13,088 bases of DNA from Peptococcaceae bacterium BRH_c23 (GCA_000961805.1 LADV01000014.1:1-13088); one strand, 5' to 3'. Positions 1-6,599 are shown, numbered from the stretch's first letter. Notes: generated by a model from the sequence alone, not told the origin. Translations and numbers: made by a program.

Positions 1-2
1 GC

Positions 3-596
3 AAGGTTCTTGAAGTTGGAGTGGGAACGGGAAAAAATCTTGAATATTATCCACCCAATTGTGATATTACGGGTATTGATCTAAGTCCAGGTATGCTTGA
101 GAGGGCGAAGGAGAGGGCTCAGAAATTAAAGATTACTGTTTCTTTACTAGAGATGGATGCACAAAACCTTCAATTTCCAGAAGGAAGCTTTGATACTGTA
201 GTAGCGACCTGTGTTTTCTGCTCTGTTCCTGATCCGATCAAGGGCTTAGAAGAAATTAAGCGTGTTTGTAAACCGAGAGGGAAGGTCATACTTCTAGAAC
301 ATGTCCGAAGTGATAATCCCTTATTAGGAAAGATTATGGATCTCTTGGATCCTCTAACCGTGCGAATGATAGGTTCACATATTAACCGTAGGACAGTCGA
401 GAATATTACTAAAGCTGGCTTAAGGATCCGAAGTATAGAGGATCAGAATATCCAAATTTTAAAACTCCTTACTGGCGTGAAGCAAAAGGTTCTAGAAAGA
501 GGTAGAAAATATCTGATCACAACAGCACTAATTCTGTCGGATCCAGAATTTGAGTCTATACTCCTACCCTTCTATATAACGGAATGCCAGCGATGA
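3..596 (+). CDS. UbiE-like class I SAM-dependent methyltransferase, 5' end cut by window
   Basis: The reading frame runs in from the left edge, so the true start is outside the window; the GTG at 21 is only the valine of motif I. The frame opens with the SAM-binding glycine loop (EVGVGTG), then the acidic ribose-binding motif (ITGIDLSPGML) and a motif with FDTVVATCVFCSV and DPIKGLEEIKRVCKP. This order is that of UbiE/COQ5-type methyltransferases; the substrate cannot be read from sequence. Genes of this kind often sit beside copper ATPase genes in Gram-positive anaerobes, and a second, broken copy of its C-terminal half lies at 3884-4249. Compared with that copy, which ends just after ILKLILASP, this protein runs on for about 40 unrelated residues, so a late frameshift may have removed the original stop. 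The gene is followed at once by a hairpin terminator. Confidence 0.85.
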   Translation, partial: KVLEVGVGTGKNLEYYPPNCDITGIDLSPGMLERAKERAQKLKITVSLLEMDAQNLQFPEGSFDTVVATCVFCSVPDPIKGLEEIKRVCKPRGKVILLEHVRSDNPLLGKIMDLLDPLTVRMIGSHINRRTVENITKAGLRIRSIEDQNIQILKLLTGVKQKVLERGRKYLITTALILSDPEFESILLPFYITECQR

Positions 597-597
597 A

Positions 598-634
598 AAA
601 GGGCCAGCGTTAATATTTTTAATGCTGACCCTTT
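598..634. terminator. Hairpin terminator shared by converging transcripts
   Basis: A 16-bp stem (left arm 598-613, right arm 619-634) with one mismatch and one G-T pair encloses a 5-nt loop. It begins 2 nt after the methyltransferase stop. Read on the minus strand the stem is followed by TTTTTC, so it would also end transcripts coming from the promoter near 840. Confidence 0.75.
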
Positions 635-664
635 ATGTTACTTTACATTTTACCTTCATAAACC

Positions 665-820
665 CTATCGAACTTCCAGCTCTTCAGTCGGCACCTCAGG
701 ATCTAGCTCTTCAGTCGGTTCCACAAGCTCAGGCTCTTCAGCCAGTTCCACAAGCTCTAGCTGCGGAGCCGCGGTTCCTCTCCCACTTGTAGTAGTGTGA
801 GTCTCGCGATGGATCAGCTT
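665..820 (-). pseudogene. Remnant of a repeat-tailed protein C-terminus, possibly IS200/IS605 TnpB-like
   Basis: A frame without start codon reads on the minus strand from a TAA near 826 to a TAG at 665-667. It encodes IHRETHTTTSGRGTAAPQ followed by three acidic 9-residue repeats (ELVELAEEP, ELVEPTEEL, DPEVPTEEL). The first ~50 bases match 3340-3395 on the plus strand at roughly four of five positions, and the same frame there gives NRETPTSTSGSGTPGS. Two independent copies read in the same frame argue that this was once coding. The tail style and the hairpin at its start recall 3' ends of IS200/IS605 tnpB genes, but that assignment is inference. No ribosome binding site or usable start is visible, so it is not an intact gene. 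Confidence 0.55.
677..757 (-). repeat. Three tandem 27-bp repeats
   Basis: Units at 677-703, 704-730 and 731-757 share the core AGCTCTTCAG and keep the reading frame, giving the peptide repeats ELVELAEEP, ELVEPTEEL and DPEVPTEEL on the minus strand. There are no spacers. Confidence 0.85.
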
Positions 821-837
821 TGTACTTTATGTCTCAA

Positions 838-891
838 AGTATATTGGATTAATTCGATTATGCTGTGAATGAGTTGTGAATTTCTCATGAA
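838..891 (-). promoter_or_regulatory. OmpR/PhoB-type box with -10 element, orphan promoter
   Basis: On the plus strand three half-sites start at 864 (TGTGAA), 875 (TGTGAA) and 886 (CATGAA), exactly 11 bp apart. A minus-strand TATACT (-10-like) lies at 838-843, 20 bp from the nearest half-site. The same layout is seen at 7424-7477 upstream of the Met-rich gene. Direct repeats with 11-bp period are typical sites for OmpR/PhoB-family response regulators, which often replace the -35 box. Transcription would run leftwards into the remnant at 665-820, where no intact gene remains. Confidence 0.6.
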
Positions 892-949
892 TATTGTTAA
901 TCATTAAATTGACATATATAGCAGGGATAAATTAATAATTCTAATTGTC

Positions 950-988
950 AAAAAGGCAGTGTCTTTGTGTTGAGACACTGCCTTTTTT
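950..988. terminator. Strong bidirectional rho-independent terminator
   Basis: A perfect 15-bp stem (950-964 with 973-987) with an 8-nt loop is flanked by A-run and T-run on either side. It can stop read-through from copB on the minus strand before the orphan promoter at 838-891. Confidence 0.85.
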
Positions 989-1229
989 CTACATTCTGTT
1001 AATTCTCATTTTGTGGTGTTCTTTGGCCAAGTATGGCAAATCCACTTACTAAAGAGATAAAAGTGACTGAGGAAATAGATCCTCGGACACTTTTATTTAG
1101 AGTTTTTGCATTTACTTGGTAGAATCAAGAAACAGATTCCTTGTGTAAGAGTTAAGTTCTGATCTCCGCTTCTAACGACAGAGCCCCGATTTCTAGGTGA
1201 GTTCTAGTGTGGTGAGGTCAAAGAGAAGC
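989..1229. other. Intergenic stretch with a second hairpin
   Basis: This gap lies after the copB stop. A hairpin at 1059-1094 (15 positions per arm with one mismatch and one G-T pair, 6-nt loop) has AAAA and TTTT flanks and can serve as the copB terminator. A 29-codon frame (1033-1122, plus) overlaps it but has no ribosome binding site. Nothing else is recognisable. Confidence 0.5.
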
Positions 1230-3485
1230 TTAATCAATCTTAAGAAGTCTTGCATTTATAGACACGATTACAGTGCTTAATGACATTAAAGCTGCACCTA
1301 AAGCTGGACTTATAACAATTCCTTGATTATACAAGACGCCTGCTGCTAACGGAAGTGCAATAATATTATATCCTGTAGCCCAAATTAAGTTCTGGATCAT
1401 CTTTTTATAAGTAGCCTTTGAAAGCTTCAAGATCGTTACTACATCTAGAGGATCACTTCTTACAAGAATAACATCAGCAGTTTCAATAGCAACATCTGTA
1501 CCAGCACTCATCGCTATCCCTAAATCTGCTTTAGCTAATGACGGTGCATCATTTACACCATCACCGGTCATTGCAACGATCTTACCTTCTTTTTGAAGTT
1601 CATCAATTTTAAAGGCTTTTTCTTGAGGGAGTACTTCAGCAATGACTTTATCCATGTTAAGTATGTTCCCTACATAAGAGGCAACTCGTTGATTATCTCC
1701 TGATAGCATAATGGATCCTACATGCATAGTCTTTAATGTATCTATCGCTTCCTTAGCTGTTTCTCTTATGATATCTGATAATGCAATATAGCCTAGCAGT
1801 AAATTTCTTTCTAACACAAATATGACTGTTTTACCTTCTTGAGCTAGTTTCTCGTAATGTTTTTCATCAAAGGCTATCTTTTCAGACCGCATATAGCCTG
1901 GACTCACAACCATAACTTCTCTCTCTTCTATAGTTGCTTTTAAACCTTTGCCAGGCAGGTTTTGATAGTTTTTAACTTCCTTCATCTTAAGGTTTAATTT
2001 CTTTCCTTCTTTGACAATGCCTCTTGCAATCGGATGTTCTGAGTTTGATTCCACTGAATAAGCAATTGAAAGCAGTTCATCCCGAGATATTCCAATTTCA
2101 TGAATATCAGTTATTCCAAATTCCCCTTTAGTCAACGTTCCTGTTTTATCAAAAACGACTGCATTCAATTTTCGGGCGTTTTCGAAGGCCGTTCTATCTC
2201 TGATCAATAGGCCTCTTTTTGCCCCTATACTCGTTGACACTGCATTAACAAGAGGGGTTGCCAGTCCTAAGGCATGCGGGCATGATATTATTATCACAGT
2301 AACCGCTCTTTCTATGGCAAAGCTTAAATCCTTTCCAATGAATATCCATGAAGCAAACGTTATCGTTCCAGCTATAACAGCTATATAGAATAACCATTTG
2401 GCTGCTACATCGGCTAATTTCTGTGTACTTGACTTTGAATCTTGAGCTTCACGCACAAATCTAATAACCTGTGAAAGGAATGTGTCATCTCCGACCCTTG
2501 TTACTTTAAATTTTAGAATCCCTTCTCCATTAATGGAACCACCTATAATTTCGTTTCCATTTTCTTTCTCTACAGGAACGGATTCTCCTGTTATCATTGA
2601 CTCATTAACTTCGGATTTTCCATCATATACCAAACCATCGATTGGTATTTTCTCTCCTGGTTTTACTAAAACTGCATCTCCTGCTTTTAACTGTTTTACA
2701 GGAATTTCGATAGTCTCGCCGTTATCTTTAATAAGATGTGCCTCTTCAGGCATAAGCTTTATAAGTTCTCCCAGAGCTTTTGATGCTCCCATAACCGATT
2801 TCATCTCAATCCAGTGACCTAAAAGCATAATTACTATTAAAGTCGCTAGCTCCCAGAAGAAATCATTACCTTTCAGAACAAATACAGTAAGCGTACTGTA
2901 TACATAGGCTACTGTTATAGCAAGGGCTATTAGGGTCATCATTGCAGGTGACTTTTCCTTAAGCTCATCTTTGGCTCCTGTAATAAATGGTTTCCCTCCA
3001 TAGATGAATAGTATTGTGGATAGGGCAAACAGTATGTATGAATCTGCAGAAAATCTCCAATCAACCCCCAGAAACATCTGGATCATCGGGGATAGCAGTA
3101 GTATAGGCACCATAATAATTAATGAAACGAAAAACCTTCGCTTAAAATCTTTTACCATCATTGCATGATGATCATGATGTCCTTCATGCTCTGGGTCTTT
3201 ATGTGTGGTATGATCCTGAGTTTCATGTTGATTCTCTTGATGTTCGCCATGCTTGTTGTGCCTTACTGGTTCATATTCTTGGTGATCAACATGACTGTGA
3301 TCCATCTGTTTGTGGTTGATTTTGGAATTATCTCTTTGATCCAATCGTGAGACTCCCACTTCTACAAGTGGGAGTGGTACTCCCGGCTCTGCTTCGGTGG
3401 GGGTAGAGTCCCCCACCGAAGACTCGATGTTCAACTTTAGTTGAACGAGTTCACTATTTTCAGTTTGTTTATTCAAACTATGCAT
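1230..3485 (-). CDS. copB: CopB-type copper-exporting P1B-ATPase
   Basis: It pumps copper out across the cytoplasmic membrane using ATP. Visible in order: His-rich N-terminus (about residues 58-108), membrane helices, TGES of the actuator domain (299-302), CPH metal-site motif (402-404), phosphorylation motif DKTGT (446-450), SEHP of the nucleotide domain (482-485), GDGVND hinge (641-646), and a last helix with MSLSTVIVSINARLL (734-748). CPH rather than CPC, with a His-rich N-terminus and no CxxC domain, marks the CopB (P1B-3) group. The start is uncertain. At the ATG at 3485 the AAAGGG sits flush against the codon; a TTG at codon 4 has normal spacing; Met61 (3305) begins the usual His-rich part but lacks a clear ribosome binding site. 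Residues about 13-50 are encoded opposite a mobile-element-like repeat and are atypical for the family. Spo0E-like gene lies 83 bp upstream. Confidence 0.93.
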   Translation of the reverse strand: MHSLNKQTENSELVQLKLNIESSVGDSTPTEAEPGVPLPLVEVGVSRLDQRDNSKINHKQMDHSHVDHQEYEPVRHNKHGEHQENQHETQDHTTHKDPEHEGHHDHHAMMVKDFKRRFFVSLIIMVPILLLSPMIQMFLGVDWRFSADSYILFALSTILFIYGGKPFITGAKDELKEKSPAMMTLIALAITVAYVYSTLTVFVLKGNDFFWELATLIVIMLLGHWIEMKSVMGASKALGELIKLMPEEAHLIKDNGETIEIPVKQLKAGDAVLVKPGEKIPIDGLVYDGKSEVNESMITGESVPVEKENGNEIIGGSINGEGILKFKVTRVGDDTFLSQVIRFVREAQDSKSSTQKLADVAAKWLFYIAVIAGTITFASWIFIGKDLSFAIERAVTVIIISCPHALGLATPLVNAVSTSIGAKRGLLIRDRTAFENARKLNAVVFDKTGTLTKGEFGITDIHEIGISRDELLSIAYSVESNSEHPIARGIVKEGKKLNLKMKEVKNYQNLPGKGLKATIEEREVMVVSPGYMRSEKIAFDEKHYEKLAQEGKTVIFVLERNLLLGYIALSDIIRETAKEAIDTLKTMHVGSIMLSGDNQRVASYVGNILNMDKVIAEVLPQEKAFKIDELQKEGKIVAMTGDGVNDAPSLAKADLGIAMSAGTDVAIETADVILVRSDPLDVVTILKLSKATYKKMIQNLIWATGYNIIALPLAAGVLYNQGIVISPALGAALMSLSTVIVSINARLLKID
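3337..3444 (+). pseudogene. Second copy of the repeat tail, overlapping the copB 5' end
   Basis: On the plus strand, opposite copB, a frame reads SNRETPTSTSGSGTPGS, then an acidic end, and stops at TGA 3442-3444. It aligns in DNA and in frame with the minus-strand remnant at 665-820. There is no start, so only a C-terminal end is present. The likely source is the 3' end of a transposon gene; TnpB of the IS200/IS605 group is the best guess, but it is not proven. Confidence 0.5.
3352..3450. repeat. Three consecutive near-perfect hairpins
   Basis: Hairpin 1 at 3352-3375 has a 10-bp perfect stem and a CTAC loop. Hairpin 2 at 3392-3421 has a 12-bp perfect stem and a 6-nt loop. Hairpin 3 at 3422-3450 has a 7-bp perfect inner stem (GTTCAAC/GTTGAAC), a TTTA loop, and an outer ACTC/GAGT pair. 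They lie within both copB codons 13-50 and the plus-strand remnant. Confidence 0.85.
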
Positions 3486-3568
3486 CCCTTTCTACATTAG
3501 TTAGTCAATTCACCTGCCTTCTTACTCTTTCTGTATAGAGCATACTAAATCCTTCTTAGAAATAATTT

Positions 3569-3724
3569 TTATTTAGAAGCATTTAGGCTATAATATTTGT
3601 TCAGCAATATATCGAGTTGGACGCTTTCCGATAAAACAATGGGGTCAGTTAGCGAACTTTTCTGATCGGCGATGATGTTCAACTTTATTCTTTGTTCTTC
3701 GATCTCTTTTAGAATTTGCCACAT
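3569..3724 (-). CDS. Spo0E-like aspartyl-phosphate phosphatase
   Basis: This is a 51-residue protein starting MWQILKEIEEQRIKLN, with the family signature S-V-Q-L-D (residues 34-38) followed by ILLNKYY. Spo0E-type proteins are two-helix hairpins that remove phosphate from Spo0A~P and so hold back sporulation; the SxxLD Asp is the conserved signature. The start is firm: AAGGAGG lies 6 nt before the ATG. Length fits the family (about 45-85 residues). It is on the same strand as copB and 83 bp upstream of it, so it may be co-transcribed. The target response regulator cannot be read from sequence. Confidence 0.85.
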   Translation of the reverse strand: MWQILKEIEEQRIKLNIIADQKSSLTDPIVLSESVQLDILLNKYYSLNASK

Positions 3725-3775
3725 AGCTATCCTCCTTAGATTTTACACATTAATTTTTCGTTAACTTTCCTAATC

Positions 3776-3830
3776 TCAGCTTTGGAACTCCAAACATAAT
3801 CGCGATGAATGCTATATATTAGGGAATATC
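3776..3830 (-). pseudogene. Internally deleted remnant of an isoprenylcysteine methyltransferase-like gene
   Basis: On the minus strand 3789-3812 encodes AFIAIMFG, identical to the conserved stretch of the intact gene at 7657-8295. It is followed after one residue by PKLRLGK, which matches that gene's C-terminal PKLKIEK. About 50 residues between the two blocks are missing and a stop lies just upstream, so only a scrap of a former paralogue remains. Confidence 0.6.
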
Positions 3831-3883
3831 TGAAGAGTCCCTGTATAACTACTCTGTACGGTTGACTAAAACAATCGTCCATA

Positions 3884-4249
3884 TTAAGGGCTGGCTAAGA
3901 TTAGTTTAAGGATTGTTGGTTTTTGATCTACAATTTCAATGATGTGCAAGCCTGCAGCTTTCACATTTTCTACAGTCTTTCGATTGATGTGTGGACCCAT
4001 CATTTTCACGGTCAACGGATCGAGTAAATCCATTATTTTTCCCAATAATGGATTATCACTTCGAACATGTTCTAAAAGTATAATCTTTCCTCCCACTGAA
4101 TAACCGTCGGTAACCTCGCCGTCGACCGGTATGCTTTCCCCGGGTCGTACAAACACGATATCTCCAATCTCAACCTCATCGACGGCAATCTCTACTTCTT
4201 CACCATTGCGAATCACTCGCGCTGTTTTAGCCCCCATGTCCTGTCGCAT
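3884..4249 (-). pseudogene. Chimeric ORF: copper-ATPase actuator fragment fused to methyltransferase C-terminus
   Basis: Residues about 6-50 (GAKTARVIRNGEEVEI, then VRPGESIPVDGEVTDG) are the start of the actuator domain of a CopA/ZntA-like P-type ATPase, not the CopB in this window. Near residue 53 (about 4090) the frame passes straight into GGKIILLEHVRSDNPLLG and the rest of a UbiE-like methyltransferase, ending ILKLILASP. That half is clearly related to the gene at 3-596 but differs at many silent and coding positions, so it is not a fresh copy. Neither catalytic unit is complete: no DKTGT, no SAM loop. The ATG lies inside a hairpin and has no ribosome binding site. It is best read as a junction left by deletion or recombination. 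Confidence 0.8.
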
Positions 4250-4254
4250 GGGGC
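4230..4254. repeat. Hairpin at the 5' edge of the chimera
   Basis: GCCCCCATG pairs with CATGGGGC (one bulged C) around an 8-nt loop, followed on the plus strand by TTCTTT. It sits where the ATPase-like sequence begins and may mark another junction. Confidence 0.4.
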
Positions 4255-4366
4255 TTCTTTACATACCCCAAAGGCAAACGAGGCAGAAACTTAATCAAGA
4301 AACCCGTTAATTGAGTCAACTTGGCAGCGTAAAATCACATACGACCAAAAAATAGCATGACAATTT

Positions 4367-4409
4367 AAGATAACCCGTTCTCTGTACTTATTGAGAATCG
4401 GGTTATCTT
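4367..4409. terminator. Terminator of the NlpC/P60 gene
   Basis: An inverted repeat of 16 bp with one bulged base (4367-4382 with 4393-4409) and a 10-nt loop lies 15 bp past the NlpC/P60 stop. The gap before it, 4255-4366, holds only a startless 35-codon minus frame (4227-4334) that I do not recognise. Confidence 0.75.
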
Positions 4410-4424
4410 TGGAAACGACTAAAA

Positions 4425-5828
4425 TCAAAAAACTCTGCGTGCTCCAATATAACGCTTGGACCAATAGCTTTCAGAAAGACTATGGATGCCTACCCCTTCG
4501 CTGGCAGAACCGATTGTTCGTCCACCACCCATATATATCCTCACATCAGATGCCCCTGGTTTATAGGTGGTAAAAAAAACCAGATCTCCAGGTTTAAGTT
4601 GATCACGGCTGACAGGAGTTCCCACTTTATACTGTTCAAACGATGTTCTGGGGAGAGAAACGCCTGATGCCTTAAATACATACTGAACAAAACCCGAACA
4701 ATCAAAACCGGCTCTTGTCGTACCACCCCATAGATAAGGAACTCCCTGTAAACTCATAGCCCGGCTAATTAAAGCCGATGAGCTCGAATCGCTTCCCCGT
4801 GAATAGGCGACAACTACTGGCTCACGTTTTGGCCCTTTGGCTACAACTTGGGGGACAGAATCTTTTATAACCTTCTCGTCCACTATCGTCTTGGTAATTA
4901 CTTTGTCATTCTTTTGTTCGTAGATATACTTGATTTCCTTTTCTCCGTCACTTCCTGCTTTGATTATTTTTGTTTGGCCACTGGCAAGGTTTGTGTCGAT
5001 TTTCTCAACTTCCTCGAACGGAATGATTTCTTTATCTGTCCTGGTCCCTTTACTCACAACCGTTAAGTACGGAGAAACCTTTTCTATGTTGATCGTTTGA
5101 CCTGGTTTTAACACTGAATAAGGCGTTGCCCCAGGGTTAGCAGCCAAAACTTCACTTATTTTGAGGTCATTTTTACGAGCAATAAGCCACCACGAATCAT
5201 TGGGTTGAATAGTATAGTTAGATTTCTGCACATTTCCCCTCTTAAGCTTTTCCAGAGCCTGTTCATAAGTGATAACTCTTTCCGGAGAAACACTTACCGT
5301 GTTTGTCCCTATCTCTTCCTGGAATGATACGGAGGTAACCTGATTTGTCTCATCAGACTGAGCAAAAATTTCTTGATAGGATTTTAATAATTTATTACTC
5401 TCCTCCTGACTAGGAAGAACAAAGATCGGATTATTAGCGACCGTTAGCTCATTTCCTTCGATATAAACTGCTAACTTTTCGTTTAGATTCTCTTCAGAAA
5501 GTAGCTTTAAGTCACCATTTGATAATCGTCCAGTGGAATACTCAATCTTGTCATCTGTTTTAGCTGTGACACCTAAAGCGGCTCCCTTATCGGCCAAGAT
5601 TTTATCGATAAGGTTTTGTGCACTGTCAACATTGGGAGCAATCCCAATTGTTTCCCCGTTAATTATGATATATGCTACCGAAGTTGTGGACTGGTAATAA
5701 TATGCCCCTCCCCCTAGCATCAATAATATTACCAACGAGCTTCCGATTACTTTTGGTGATTTCCATGGTATTTTTTGTATCCATTGGATAATGTCGTGTC
5801 CTAGCATGTTAACCTTCAACCTTTTCAT
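4425..5828 (-). CDS. Membrane-anchored LysM-G5-NlpC/P60 wall protein, catalytic His sites altered
   Basis: This is a 467-residue cell-wall protein. In order: a cytoplasmic stub, one membrane helix (about 29-46), a long linker region (50-200), a LysM peptidoglycan-binding domain (about 205-248), a G5 domain (about 252-328) and a C-terminal NlpC/P60 domain (about 350-467). The latter normally cuts peptide stems of peptidoglycan. The nucleophile is present (FDCSGF, Cys377), as are GVPYLWGG and LKPGDLVFF. The usual HVGIY motif with the catalytic His reads DVRIY (Asp428), and the following I-H-A reads I-G-S (Gly440). The enzyme may therefore be inactive or altered. The start is well supported by GGAGG 7 nt upstream. 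A two-site response-regulator box lies at 5901-5917, and a terminator follows the gene. Confidence 0.92.
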   Translation of the reverse strand: MKRLKVNMLGHDIIQWIQKIPWKSPKVIGSSLVILLMLGGGAYYYQSTTSVAYIIINGETIGIAPNVDSAQNLIDKILADKGAALGVTAKTDDKIEYSTGRLSNGDLKLLSEENLNEKLAVYIEGNELTVANNPIFVLPSQEESNKLLKSYQEIFAQSDETNQVTSVSFQEEIGTNTVSVSPERVITYEQALEKLKRGNVQKSNYTIQPNDSWWLIARKNDLKISEVLAANPGATPYSVLKPGQTINIEKVSPYLTVVSKGTRTDKEIIPFEEVEKIDTNLASGQTKIIKAGSDGEKEIKYIYEQKNDKVITKTIVDEKVIKDSVPQVVAKGPKREPVVVAYSRGSDSSSSALISRAMSLQGVPYLWGGTTRAGFDCSGFVQYVFKASGVSLPRTSFEQYKVGTPVSRDQLKPGDLVFFTTYKPGASDVRIYMGGGRTIGSASEGVGIHSLSESYWSKRYIGARRVF

Positions 5829-5900
5829 TATCTACCTCCGAGTTAAGATCAGAAATGTTGTAAAACTCAAATACAACTTATTAACATTTTAAAAGATGGA

Positions 5901-5917
5901 TGTGAAGAAGTTATGAA
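5901..5917 (-). promoter_or_regulatory. Two-half-site OmpR/PhoB-type box upstream of the NlpC/P60 gene
   Basis: TGTGAA (5901-5906) and TATGAA (5912-5917) are 11 bp apart, matching the first two positions of the boxes at 864-891 and 7450-7477. It lies about 75 bp upstream of the start codon. The layout resembles WalR boxes (TGTWAH-N5-TGTWAH), which control wall hydrolases in Firmicutes, but the fourth base is G. The -10 element is not as clear as at the other two sites. Confidence 0.45.
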
Positions 5918-5981
5918 CGTTTTGGGATTACCTTACGTTATATAAAAACATTCCTCTAAAAACGAGGGAGGATTGGACAAC

Positions 5982-6332
5982 TCACTGCTGGGTGATTAAG
6001 CTTTGCTGTACCCTCCGGGCCAACACCATTTCTTCTTGAATGATTTTATGAGTCATTTGCAATTGTTTTATTGCTTCTTCCAATTCCCTAGTTCTATCTT
6101 TAACTTTTTGCTCCAGGCCGAAGGTAAGCTCATTTATGACTGCTTCTCGATTGGCCAACCCCTGTGCCATATCATTAAAACCCAGAGCCAGATAGCTAAA
6201 TTCGTCTGTACCAGTAAAATGAACCCTGGTGGTAAAATCACCGGACTGAATCTTGCCCATGCCTGTGTCCAAAAGATGCATCGACCGGGTTAAATAGCCG
6301 GAGAAAAAATAACCTATAGCGGTGGCACTATT
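5982..6332 (-). pseudogene. Truncated HAMP sensor of the RsbU/SpoIIE-phosphatase type
   Basis: The open frame starts after a TAG at about 6333 with the end of a membrane helix (AIGYFFSGYL), so an internal ATG at 6281 is not a true start. A HAMP domain follows (MGKIQSGDF, TGTDEFSYLALGFNDM), then a coiled coil (EQKVKDRTRELEEAIKQLQ), then LARRVQQSLITQQ and a stop. LARxVQQSLxP is the usual entry into a PP2C/SpoIIE-type phosphatase domain, which is absent here. Sensor and first helix are lost on one side and the output domain on the other. A histidine kinase origin is less likely because of the QQSL motif. Confidence 0.7.
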
Positions 6333-6379
6333 CTAATTTTTCTTAACGTAACTGGATTATTTCAACTTGAAGAGATGAC

Positions 6380-6418
6380 GAAAAGCTCAGACCTTATTAA
6401 TCGGTCTGAGCTTTTCTT
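6380..6418. terminator. Strong bidirectional terminator
   Basis: A perfect 14-bp stem (6380-6393 with 6403-6416) with a 9-nt loop has A-run and T-run flanks. It separates the truncated HAMP gene from the copZ unit. Confidence 0.85.
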
Positions 6419-6599
6419 ATTTCTATATGGAATTTTATGTCAGTGACCATAATCGCGCTGGGGGTAGGCAAGCCATCCACCTTATGATCGCACTAAAAAG
6501 TGGCCGAGGATTAAATCCCCAGCCACTTGATCTACTTCTTTTTATTCATGGTCCCTCAATCGTCCAATACCATCGGCATCTGTGCAAAGTTACGGATAG
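6419..6599. other. Intergenic stretch with copZ terminator hairpin
   Basis: AAGTGGC (6498-6504) pairs with GCCACTT (6522-6528), with an inner GGAT/ATCC pair. On the minus strand it is followed by TTTTTAG, fitting the end of the copZ transcript. I see no gene here. Confidence 0.6.

Noticed and set aside
677..757. Three 27-bp repeats as a CRISPR array
   Set aside because: The units are directly adjacent with no spacers and keep a reading frame, so they are a coding tandem repeat.
909..938. Plus-strand sigma-A promoter: TTGACA at 909 with a possible TAATAA about 18 bp on
   Set aside because: It would fire straight into the terminator at 950-988 with no gene beyond; the -10 is weak and the region is AT-rich.
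1033..1122. 29-codon plus-strand ORF (MANPLTKEIKVTEEIDPRTL...)
   Set aside because: No ribosome binding site, overlaps a terminator hairpin, and I recognise no similarity.
2482..2817. 111-codon plus-strand ORF opposite copB
   Set aside because: It lies fully within the conserved actuator-domain coding region of copB on the other strand and has no family features.
3165..3350. Plus-strand ORF rich in Met and hydrophobics
   Set aside because: It is the mirror of the His-rich codons of copB (CAT/CAC read backwards give ATG/GTG); no ribosome binding site.
3505..3547. 12-residue leader peptide before copB (minus, MLYTERVRRQVN)
   Set aside because: AAGAAGG precedes its ATG, but there is no attenuator-like structure or meaningful codon bias, so chance is likely.
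4227..4334. 35-codon startless minus frame upstream of the chimera
   Set aside because: It may be another gene scrap, but I see no family and it has no start.
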